A stretch of DNA of 64,000 nucleotides from Psilocybe azurescens (lineage: Eukaryota; Basidiomycota; Agaricomycetes; Agaricales; Agrocybaceae), in NCBI GenBank assembly GCA_023853785.1, contig JAJIRX010000685.1:98451-162450 (forward strand). The letters are read 5' to 3'. Positions 24,593 to 34,649 of this stretch are shown piece after piece (position 1 is the stretch's first letter; each line of letters opens with the position of its first letter). The notes under the pieces are model-generated. The model saw only the letters and a list, made by a program, of their open reading frames with translations. It did no database searches and had not been told where the DNA came from. A program made the position numbers and the translations under genes.

Positions 24593-25374
24593 ATGCATTC
24601 ACTTTTTGGAAGATACTTGCGTAACACACCGCGAATGAACACATCCGCGAAATGGGGCCTACGTTTTACCTCTTCCTCTTTTCTACTGCGTCTTCCTCCA
24701 GCCAGTGCTCCCCGAGAATCGCCCACGCCTATAGTGTTTGTCTCGGCGACTTCTTGGGATGAGTCTTCGGACAGGTGGGCCCTGGCCTCTCGAGCAATTC
24801 TAAGGTTATTGCTCAAATGTACTGCCAGAATGACTTTTCTGTCAGCCATGTTGGCTGAAAAGGGCTTTACTTGTGTTCAAACTGATCTGAATGTCCCAGA
24901 ATCCTCCATGGATAATTCGCAAGCGATGATGAAAGACTATGAATCTGGTGAATCTACTTTAAAAGGGCGAAAATTCTAAGTTGGATGCTGATTGAATATT
25001 CTGCAGAACTCTCCTCCGCAGTTCGCCTGTCTACAATCCCCTTTCCACCCGTTATTGTTGCCAGAGGATCGGCGTGTCTCATTGCCCAGACATACATTTC
25101 TTCCAATCCGGCTTCAGGCATGATTTTACTGTCCCCGCCAGTATCGAATGCTGAACTAGTGGAATGTTCCAAACTCCCCACACCTTTAACAGAGTTCGAC
25201 TTTGAACCCAATTTCCCAATTGCTGTTATCGCCTCACCGGAGGAAGTAGAACGTCTCCGCGAGAGGAACAGAATTTGCCAAACCCCGAATGTTGATGTTA
25301 TCTCAGTCAAGGACATGGACGAATCACAGACGTTTGCCGAAATAGAGCTTTGGCTTGACAAGTGCGGAATGTAA
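24593..25374 (+). CDS. alpha/beta-hydrolase-like protein, probably mitochondrial
   Basis: The start at 24593 gives MHSLFGRYLRNTPRMNTS, a positively charged amphipathic N-terminus typical of a mitochondrial presequence. The body resembles fungal proteins of alpha/beta-hydrolase fold: PTPIVFVSATSWDES corresponds to the first strand and oxyanion region, and PPVIVARGSACLIAQTYISS to the nucleophile elbow, followed by SGMILLSPP. The elbow reads ARGSA and so lacks the first glycine of G-x-S-x-G, though the serine is present. An intron joins YES to ELSSAVRLSTIPF at about 24951-25007; another is likely near 24774. It ends at TAA 25372. No substrate can be proposed. It shares a 135-bp divergent promoter region with RPB8. 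Confidence 0.6.
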
Positions 25375-25683
25375 CGGCAAAGTCGAAGGAACGATCCTGC
25401 TATCCCTTGCTTCGTGCATCTTTTGGCGGCCGACAATCAATACTTGTCGCGTTGCATGGCATTTCTCCGAGCTTACTTTGACTCTCCATGCCCGCCTGAC
25501 GGAGGAATTTGTTGTCGAGAGATCAGCCCTTGGGCTACTATCGTCTCGGAAAAGGTTATGTTGCCTTACGCGAGCATTGTCAGGCAACATTCCAATTGGC
25601 AATTATTGTGGCCATCTGGAATCGACCGAAGTTAGAAGACAATGTTTATATCAGTGTTACAAAAACAATAACAGTATGAATTA
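25375..25683. other. convergent intergenic region, nothing recognised
   Basis: About 0.3 kb between the stop of the hydrolase-like gene and the MMM1 stop. Only overlapping short frames without family features are present; it presumably carries the two 3' UTRs. Confidence 0.4.
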
Positions 25684-26866
25684 TTACAAGTATGCTATGA
25701 AGCATTTAAGTATGGGCAGGGTATAATCTTTAAGGGGGAGTGTGAGCATCAAATTTACATGTTGAATCTTATGGCTGCTCCATCTTTTTTCCACATCCGT
25801 GACTGTAGTCAATCCAGGGAGAGCGACTTTCCATGACGCACGCGCAGCAAGAACCCGCCTGACCTGATGTTGGATAAGCTCGTGAAGCTTTGGCACGTTG
25901 GCTAGCTTGGCGCGACTACCCATAAGCGAAGTTGTCGTCAGGTCAAGCACAAAATTTGGAGATATCATGAAAGTAAACATAGGCGAGATATCAGTCGTTG
26001 CTGGGGTCTGACACATATCTTTTTCAAGACAATGCTAAAGTAAGATACGATATTTTTGAGGTTCGATATTGTTACTCACTGAAGACTTGAACTGTGATAA
26101 AGATATTGTGAGAGAAATGGGCAATCTAGCAAAAGAAGCTGTGGGGTAATTGAAAAGATATGTTGTTGACAACGATAGAGATATCGTGTCTGTATATGAA
26201 GCGTCGAATTCTATCTGCTGCGACATTGAATGAGGATCACAGCGTAGGAATAAAGATAAGCCCACATACCGTTGGTGTGCCCTCTTGTACCTGGTGAGTA
26301 CGCGCATTATATAGCGATGGGGCTGACGAGCCAAGGTTTACTGAATGGATAGTGATATGATCCTAGATGAAATGATCCCAAAGGTTAGAAACCATACCAT
26401 CTGAATAAAGTGATCCAATATGCATACCACGAAGCCTACGGGTCGAATGGAGTTTGCATACGTTTCTATACGTTTCCGGGCGATCTCATCTCCCTCTATA
26501 CCCTCGACATCATCTCGTAGTTTAGACCGGTACACGGAAACAACCTGAAATCAAAAGTTCAGACGAGGCGAAAACACGGTCGACTTTGGGCAGGTTTCTT
26601 GCCTGTTGCAATATTGTATTGAACCATTCTGTAGATTCCGAAGCTTCGGGATCATGTCCTGAAGGAGTTTTACGCGCCTGAAAGGTACGCTGTCGAAGGA
26701 ACGCGTCGTTGTCAACCTGCTGGTGGTACGAAGCCGTCCGAAGTGGATCCTGGGAGGATTCCAGAAAGAGGTATTTGAGGATCATGCCCAGAAGAATGAG
26801 AATGGAGAGCTGGCCGATGATGAGGCCTTGTGTGAACGTAGGCTGGAAAAAGAGAGGAATGGCCAT
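25684..26866 (-). CDS. MMM1: MMM1, ER subunit of the ERMES complex
   Basis: Integral ER membrane protein that tethers ER to mitochondria with Mdm10, Mdm12 and Mdm34 and transfers phospholipids through its SMP domain. The start at 26866 gives MAIPLFFQPTFTQGLIIGQ, leading into a single transmembrane helix (LSILILLGMILKYLFL). The SMP domain follows in several exons: STEWFNTILQQ, YRSKLRDDVEGIEGDEIAR, DHITIHSVNLGSSAPSLYN, IEFDASYTDTISLSLSTTY, FARLPISLTISL, and SLMGSRAKLANVPKLHELI with HQVRRVLAARASWKVALPG. The frame as written runs to 25684; one extra base in the T6 run at 25785 would instead end the protein at about 25769 after MEQP, which is a more usual end. It is divergent from the TTL-family gene with 133 bp between start codons. 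Confidence 0.9.
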
Positions 26867-26999
26867 GATCGTTGCTGGTGTAAATATGTACTCAATATGC
26901 CCAAGTACGACCCTTGAGTTTGTTATTTCAATGTGCACACGCCGGGATGAAGCATGTGTTAAAAATGTGATAAGATTAAGTAATCTTTACCTCTTTTCA

Positions 27000-28547
27000 A
27001 TGTCCAGTATCAACGCCTTTGTTTCATGGCCAGACGCTCCCTTGACAAATTCCCTCGTACGCAAAGCCCTAAATCATGTATCTATTCCGTTGTCTTTCAT
27101 CGCCGAAGACCAAGTCAAGTCTGTCTCTTCGACTTCATTGTTGCAATGGTGCACGTACGATGACATAGATCACGAACTCGTGCACTTTAAGCGCGAAACC
27201 GTTCTGTCTTCTAGCTACACTTTCAGGAAAGCTCTTATACGGAAACACTTTTTGTCTCGCATCATACAGTCATATACTACCAAAAGATCTGGCTCTATCT
27301 TGAAAAATGCAGTTCCTAGAACTTTTGAAATCGAAATATCATTCGCGGACGAGCTAGATGAACTATGGACAGACGAACTCTGGGAACTTGGCGCTGAGCT
27401 TGATAGTGCAAAATCCTGGTGGATCTTGAAACCGTAAGAGTTCTTGTTGTCTGTATTAAAACCGCTGAGCCAATCAATATCTAGTGGTATGGCAGACAGA
27501 GGCGCGGGAATCAGAATATTCCACAGCAAGGAAGGTTTACAAGAGATCTTTGAGGAATTCGAAGAAGAGAGTGATAAAGAGAATGAGGGCGACGAGGACA
27601 CCGAGGGAGCGTCTGCCACTTCCGCCGTAGTGACCTCACAGTTGCGGCATTTTGTGATACAGGTTAGTCTGAGTTGAGATAATGATATTGTAAATCTGTT
27701 GACCGTATTCAAGGAATATATTGATACGCCATTGCTTTTCGATCCAACAGAAACTATTATAGAAAATGCAAAGATCGATGACCTCGTTGGCCGGAAGGTA
27801 AGGGGAGCTTTTGTAGGTCTAATTCATAAATTCCATGCTCGACTTTTTCCAATCTCAAGTTCCATCTTCGCGTGTATTGCATCGCCAAAGGGGAAATAGA
27901 GGCTATATGTATACGACCGAATTTTGGCGCTATTCTCTTCCGCTCCATACATTTCTCTCTCTGCCGGAGAATCAGCGGACCAAGAAGCCGACATCGATCT
28001 TAGACCACATCTCACAAATACATCGCTGCAGACAGAGTTCGGAGAAAGTAATGTTAGGCTTTTGGACGAGCTAGAAAATTGTCGCATCCTTTCGGGTGGG
28101 GAGGGTATGAAATTCACATCCTCGGACATAAAAGCTCTACAAAGCGATGTAGCAGAGGTTCTAGGAGACGTTTTCAAAGCCGCACTTCAAAACCCTGTAC
28201 ATTTCCAGGTAATTATTCTTTAGTATTGATTTTATCTCTGTATATTTAATGTCTTCCAGGCACTTCCGAATGCTTTTGAACTCTATGGTGTCGATTTCGT
28301 GGTTAGCCACGAACCATCCAACACAGACAAGAAATTTCATGTCAAACTTTTGGAGATAAACGCTGAGCCGGCGATTGAACTCACTGGCCCTCGGCTGACG
28401 TGGATTTTGGAAAATCTCTTCAAGACAATCGCTGAAGTATGCATCGAGCCATTTTTACCCAAAAGGCAGAAGAAACTGAACCGTGGAATGTCGGTGAAAC
28501 AAAATATAATTTTATCAAATGTTTGGATGAAAACGTACGGGGAATGA
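27000..28547 (+). CDS. tubulin-tyrosine ligase family protein
   Basis: An ATP-grasp enzyme of the TTL family; in fungi related proteins include yeast Pby1, and the true substrate is not known. It starts MSSINAFVSWPDAPL and includes KSWWILKP joined by an intron (27434-27484) to GMADRGAGIRIF, the characteristic ATP-binding region. Further family blocks are LRHFVIQEYIDTPLLF, KFHLRVYCIAKGE, LYVYDRILALFSSAPY, and the C-terminal KLLEINAEPAIELTG with WILENLF. Introns occur near 27661, 27797 and 28209. One frame correction is needed near 27901 (GG run) between the RVYCIAKGEIE and LYVYDRI segments. The acidic stretch after EGLQEIFEEFEEES is an insert common in fungal members. Stop at 28545. Confidence 0.88.
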
Positions 28548-28779
28548 GTTTATAATACATACTATATAGCGCCTGGTTAATAGGATATAAAAGCCACATG
28601 TATTTTCAGGTGATGTCATTCTGCAGGATATGATTTTCAATGCCTTCAAGCCTTCCTTCGAATCACTGGAGCTAAGATTTAGTATTTAGGGGCTATTGAC
28701 TGTTGTTTTTAACAAAGGTTAAAGACTCTAAACTTCACTGTCTGAAGCTGTGATTGAGTTGTGTCTACACCTAGGTTAA

Positions 28780-30288
28780 ATGTCTCTAGAATCTGGACCA
28801 TCTACACCCTCCAAGAAGCGTTCAAAATGGGACGAGGATGGTGACGAAGACCCACCGTTCGTGCCTCAACCCAAACGTCGTATCAAACACAAGCCTCCTA
28901 AAGTAATCGAAGATTCCAAAGAAATCCTACCTGCTCACAGTAACCCTCCTGTTCCGATCTCCAAACCTCTACACAGCGTATTTGTACCTTCTAGAACGCG
29001 GCATCCTCCTATACTGCCCTCTCGTTCTGTCTACTCTTACGAACGGCTCAATCAGATCGAAGAAGGATCTTATGGTGTCGTCTTTCGTGCAAGAGACAAA
29101 AGACTGGTGACATCGTAGCTCTCAAGAAATTGAAGCTCGACGAAGAAAAAACGGGTTTCCTATAACTGCTTTGCGTGAGATATATGCACTCATGTCCTGT
29201 CGACACGACAACGTAGTGGGTATCCGGGAAGTCGTAGTAGGGGACACGTTAACGCAGTGCGTATTGGGTTTTCTGTTTGTCTAGATTTCAATGTAATCAC
29301 AATTCGATTTTTTCTCTGTTTGAATGGCAAAGAGTTTTTGTTGTGATGGACTTCATTGAACATGATCTCAAGTCACTGCTTACCCTGATGCCCTCACCAT
29401 TCCTGCAATCGGAAATCAAGACGCTTATGATACAGCTCTTGTCGGCGGTAAATCATTGCCATGAAAACTGGATCCTACACAGAGACTTGAAAACAAGCAA
29501 TTTGCTCATGAATAACCGTGGAACCATTAAAGTTGCCGACTTTGGTCTGGCAAGGCGTTATGGTGACCCAGTCGGTGTCGGAGGAATGACACAGTTAGTG
29601 GTAACGCTTTGGTACCGGTGCGTCAACTGGAACACCCATTTGCCTTTTGTGTTCGCTCAGTCAACCTTGTAGTGCGCCTGAAATTCTGTTAGGCGCTACG
29701 ACTTACTCTACAGCTGTTGACCTCTGGTCTGTCGGCTGTATCTTTGCTGAACTTCTTCTGAAGGAACCATTGTTCCAAGCACACGGGGAACTTGAGCTGA
29801 TTTCCATGATCTTCAAGCTCCTGGGCCCACCCACTAAACATTCCTGGCCTGACTATTCTTCACTTCCGCTGGCGAAAACTCTGTCGCTCCCTTCCCCTCA
29901 GCCTCATCAATTTCGTCAGAAATTTCCATACCTGAGCTCTGTCGGCCTAGATTTGTTGATGTCATTGTTAACATATGATCCAGAGCAGAGAATCTCTGCT
30001 AAAGACGCTCTTCAGCACCCTTATTTCACGTCAGTTACAACGCCTGTTGTCGATGTTACTTGCTTATTCATTTGAATATCTGCAGAGAATCTCCTCTACC
30101 CAAACACCCAGATTTGTTTGGTTCTTTCCCATCTGCCGCCGCAGGCGAGAAGTGAGTTTCGTAACGGAACCTATTTATCTCCCACTTCTAACTCTACCTA
30201 CAGGAGGCGTAAACCGTACGAGAGCCCGACGGCTCCTCGAGGTGCAAATTATGGAGTCTTCGATGAACTCAATAAGCCAGGCACATAG
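28780..30288 (+). CDS. CDK11-type cyclin-dependent kinase
   Basis: A serine/threonine kinase of the CDK11 (CDC2L/PITSLRE) group, which acts in transcription and splicing. A basic, proline-rich N-terminus ([19 protein letters not shown]) precedes the kinase domain: [20 protein letters not shown] is the glycine-rich loop, [12 protein letters not shown] holds the catalytic lysine, PITALRE is the signature helix, [10 protein letters not shown] the catalytic loop, DFGLAR the magnesium motif and APEILLG the activation segment end. The C-terminus is [18 protein letters not shown], stopping at TAG 30286. Introns lie near 29258-29330, 29619-29671, 30028-30085 and 30152-30203. Two one-base corrections are needed in A-rich runs near 29101 and 29146. 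Catalytic residues are complete, so an active kinase is expected. Confidence 0.9.
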
Positions 30289-30563
30289 ACATAATATATA
30301 ACATTCAAAAAGGATTTCTTAAAACTCGAGTAACATGGATTCAGATTTCAATACATAATACGAAGACGAAGAGAGGACATCGAGAAAAATGTGGAATAAG
30401 GAATACACATATTGATCACGAATACATACATATGATGCAGACAGATATTGGGAAGAATAAAATTGGAATGGAAAAAGTATGTGATAGGCTTTGAGGTGAT
30501 TTATTGTACAGCTACAGGAGTGAAGAAATGGAAGTCGTCGATATTTTGTTGTTTGAATGATTT

Positions 30564-32416
30564 TCAGTATTTGAAGTCGCTAAACTTGGCTACAAGCTCT
30601 TCTCGCATGCGTTGGAAACGCATACGCGTTATGCTCATTTCACCGCACTTGTCGTAGAATTCTTGCACTTCTTCCACTGTGAACCTGAAGTCTCTCGCTA
30701 TGTCACGAATCCCTTGGTCAATAACGTGCATATTAGCAATGGCCACCAACGCAGATGTTGGCAACGTCGGTTGTGCCTCTGTGTTGGGCATTGAGGTAGG
30801 AGTGGAAGAAGCGTGTTCACTTGAATTAAGCCGCATCAGCTTGGAAGTTGCAAAGGAAAAGACGAGGACGTACTATTGATGACGAGGTCTTTTGTCTTTC
30901 TCATGGGTTCCCTCGTCAGCTGCTCTCCTCTTAGTACTCCAAGCTGGAGGAGGTTCATTTGAAATGCGTATCGTCCACTCTGGATCGTCATCTTCTTCTT
31001 CAGCCGGGCTTTTTCTAATAGTCGAACGATCAAGTGGGACAGAAGAAGGAGCAGGCAAAATAGCAGAATAAGCACTGCCAACATCCGCCAGATCTTGCAA
31101 CGTTGTGATTGCGTGTTGAAGTTGTTGTCCATTTATTTCGGGCGGAATGTTAGATACGTGACTTGGGCCCGAGACACGTTTTTGTGGTATCGTCTGCGAA
31201 TTCCTCAGACTGATATATGTGTTCATTGGTTTTGGTTTTCTTGCGTCGCGTACGTTTTGGTTTCTCTTCAGCTTGGCGAACATAACCATACTGTCCTTTG
31301 TCCCCTGGGCTGGGCTTCTTTTGCTCAACAATACGTGCAATGATAGTGTCAAGTCTTGCAGAGTTTTTCTTATACCGTTCTCTCCATGACTGCCATGTGT
31401 GGCGAGTCACCCAAGCATATTCGGGGTCCGCGCTCTAGAATTCAAGACCATTTTGTCAAACGTCGTAGAAGATACTCGAGAACGCAAGTACTCACTAAAT
31501 CGCACAGCTGTTGGTACAGACGATTTCCGGTCCTCCCGCCAGTTTCCTTATAAGGGATCTTGGCGGCGATCCAGTTGCAAAGGTGTTCTTCGTCTTCTTC
31601 AGTGAACTGGGTACGCCTAAGATTCTGTTAGTGTATATCATAGTGCCCTTGGCGAGAGAAGACTGACTCTTCGCCAGGCCTGCGCCCACCCGGATTCTTG
31701 TAAACCAGCGGGGTGAAAACCATAGTCCCCTTCTCGATACATTTCTTTACCCACAGGTAAGATTCAATGTACTTGTCCGCAACGCCTTGATATGTCTTTA
31801 CGAGGTGTTGGAAAACATCAGTGTTGGGGTCAGCCAAGATAACGCGTGCTGATTGAGCTGATGCATGAGGATCACCGCCAGAGTGCTAGAAAAGGAGCGT
31901 GAGTTCGTTAATGGAACGCGACCTTAACTGGAGACATACCATGATGCGCGAGCTCAACGCGCTCCTAGCGTTCACATTGGCAATGCTGGGGTGAATATGC
32001 ATCCGAAGGGGGTACCATTCTCGGTGAAAATTTGCTTCAACAACATACCCGCGATCTTGCATGCTTCGACGTAGGTGTACGGCACAAAATACCTCTCTGG
32101 TCTATCCAAGCTGGTCCAGCATAAGCGCAGTCGTTCTTCTTCGGCCGTTCCAGGTTGCACGAGGATATAGCCTTGCCTAGGTACCTTGGCTTCAACTCTT
32201 CCACCCAGGGACTGGCGCCATGGGTTAGTGGCGAACAACTAGGAGTACAATGGACAACTTACAGTCACCGTCTCGCAGAGTTCTGCTTGGACTTCTTGCG
32301 GGAGATCTTTCTGGATGAAGAACTTGACGGCAAGACCATGATCATCCTGAAAGATGGGCTATAGAATGCGTTCAGAAAGAGCAGGGATGGATACGCGGAT
32401 TGTCAGCACACACCAT
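30564..32416 (-). CDS. RAP1: RAP1-like protein with BRCT and Myb domains
   Basis: Probably the shelterin-type telomere protein Rap1 (TERF2IP family). Read on the minus strand, an N-terminal BRCT-like region contains VKFFIQKDLPQEVQAE, GYILVQPGTAEEERL, RYFVPYTYVEACK and, later, KTYQGVADKYIESYLWVKKC. The Myb domain reads RTQFTEEDEEHLCNWIAAKI, PYKETGGRTGNRLYQQL and YAWVTRHTWQSWRERYKK, which is the Rap1-type Myb signature. An acidic/basic linker and a C-terminal helical region ending REELVAKFSDFKY follow, stop at 30564. The first exon seems to be the ATG alone (32414-32416), spliced by a GTGTGT donor to PIFQDDHGLAVKFF. A one-base correction is likely near 30895 where the linker passes into the last exon. 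Whether it binds DNA directly or through another protein cannot be told. Confidence 0.8.
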
Positions 32417-32630
32417 TTGGTTCGAGTACTGAGTGCCCCGAGTTTAAGGTTGAGGGTAACAGTAGGGTTTCAACCAACAAGGGTTAGGTTTTCCTTATGT
32501 AACCTAGCGGCTAATGCCACCGGAAATCCCCGGACATTATGCCATTGGACCGGCCAGCTTCCTAATTAGGACCGTATTTTACTACCCTCCAGATATCCCC
32601 ATTATATTCAAGATGTCTGATATATCTACT

Positions 32631-34496
32631 CTAGTACTTTCCTGGATTCATGATACCCTTGGGATCAAACACATCCTTGATTTTTTCATAAGCTGGATGC
32701 TGACATCACTTTTGGAGTACGAAAGTGCATGGGTTTTCATAGCACCGATACCATGCTCAGCTGATATCGAGCCCCTATGTGATGCTAATTATGTGGGTTA
32801 GTCGAGATGGCGGAGCACACATTTACGAACAACATACCGACGACCTCATAGATATATGGCTCCAGTGCGTTCTCAATCTCTGGGAGATATGCGTCCGCAA
32901 CGATGTTCAGATGCAAGTTTCCTGAGAAAAATGCCAGTTTAATTCCCTCATCACAAACGCAGACAAGGTGATGGAAACCAACCGTCTCCAACATGACCAT
33001 ATCCAAGGACAAATTTGACAGCTTTGTCATGGAGCAAGCCCTGTGACCGCAGGTGTTCCCGGGTATTGTCCACGACATCTTTGAAGGAAGAGAGGGAACG
33101 GAGATGTCATATTTATACGCCTTTCCTTCTTTTGAGATGGCTTCTGTGACTCCTTCGCGTAATGCCCACAAAGATGAGAATTGGGCTGGAGACTGGGACA
33201 AAACTCCAGTATTGACCAAAGGCTTGTCTGCGGTGAGCAGGAGTTCAAGGAGATCGTTGAGTTTCTATGGACACGTCAGTAAGATATGTACGGCATTAAA
33301 ATTAAAGACTATTTTTACCTCCTCGTCGTGTTCCCTCCTTCCACCACTTGTTTCTACCAGGACGAAGCACTCTGCTCCCTTTACATCTTCGTCGCTGAGT
33401 GCCCTGCCTTGTCCGTGTTTTACTGCCAAATTATACGCTGTGCGGTCGATGAATTCGAACGCAGAAAGTATCTCAGAGAGCTGGCGTTTGACAGTTTGAT
33501 ATAGTGGAAGAACATTATCAAAAGAAGGCAGAGCAAGAATGACGTTATTTGAGGCTTGAGGCGCTGGTGGTGTCAAGATCGACACCCCTGTGATGACACC
33601 GAGGGTGCCCTCAGCGCCAATGAACAGTTGCTTCAAATCATAACCTGATTAAAATCAGATGTCAAACGGTATTAGTGTGCCCGGAAAACGACATACCGGT
33701 ATTGTCTTTACGCAAGGTCGTTAACTGATCTAAAATTGTACCGTCTGGCAAGACAACCTCTAGACCAAGAACGGTGCCGTGTAATGAGCCATAACGCAAT
33801 AGACGCAAGCCACCAGCATTTGTTGCAACATTTCCACCTATCTGACAACTATAATTGACATGGTTGCATGGATATTAAGCGCGCTGAAGGTCACCACATC
33901 GTTTTAGACCCACCTGCCTTTGGCTCCCAGATCAATAGGCATAATATGGTTATGGGGTGCAACGTAGTCCGTGAGCGACTGAAGAATACAACCGGCATCC
34001 GCCACCAATATGCCTGTCGCACCGAGTAAGTGAAATAAAGACCTAAAAGAGATAGAGCAGGCTGACCGGATACAGGATCAAACGAGCGAACTTTATTCAA
34101 GTTGGAGAGAGAAAGAATAACTTCGTTATTCACGGGAACGCTCCCACCAACGAGACCAGTATTCCCACCCTGAGGAACGACACCGATGCGTTTTGCGTTG
34201 CACCACTTCAAGATTTCGCTGACTTCCTGGGTTGTTTTGGGCTTGAGCACGGTGGTGGAGCGACCGTGGTATCGGCCTATCCAGTCATTGTTGTACTGGT
34301 CGAGTTCGTCTGGAGGACTTGAGCTCGGAGAGAGAGTTGAGATAACTGAGGTAGGGGCGAGAAACGAGGCGAAATGGGAGATGTCATGCTCACTAACCGG
34401 AGTTAGATGGGAAGTGAGATTTGGGTGGACTAGAGTAGAGTAGCCAGCTCGACGAATGCAAGCGGCAGGTCTTCCGCAGAGCCTGGAGACGAACAT
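32631..34496 (-). CDS. D-2-hydroxyglutarate dehydrogenase, mitochondrial FAD enzyme
   Basis: FAD-linked oxidase of the D2HGDH/Dld2 group, oxidising D-2-hydroxyglutarate (or D-lactate) in mitochondria. The start at 34496 gives [19 protein letters not shown], an Arg-rich presequence. The FAD-binding PCMH domain shows [49 protein letters not shown], and [16 protein letters not shown]. The C-terminal domain shows [24 protein letters not shown] and EHGIGAMK, ending at TAG 32631-32633. At least seven exons. One frame correction is needed in a T6 run at 32681-32686, a few codons before the end. The D-2-hydroxyglutarate assignment rests on overall similarity to the Dld2 type; D-lactate dehydrogenase is the main alternative. 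It is divergent from the CNH-like gene. Confidence 0.88.
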
Positions 34497-34649
34497 CGGG
34501 GATACAGTCAGACTGAGAAAAGATGGGCGAGTGCAGGTGTAAGTTTAAACTTACGTAAGAAAGAGATCTGGCGTTTCTCCTTTGCATCATTCCCAAGCCA
34601 AAAACCCATGCCTGTCCTTTTCTCATTGACCATGGTCCACGACCCTGCA

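Noticed and set aside
30836..31132. Frame with an apparent transmembrane helix (ILLFCLLLLLSHLIV)
   Set aside because: It is an alternative frame of the acidic E/D-rich linker of the RAP1-like gene, where the coding frame is clear.
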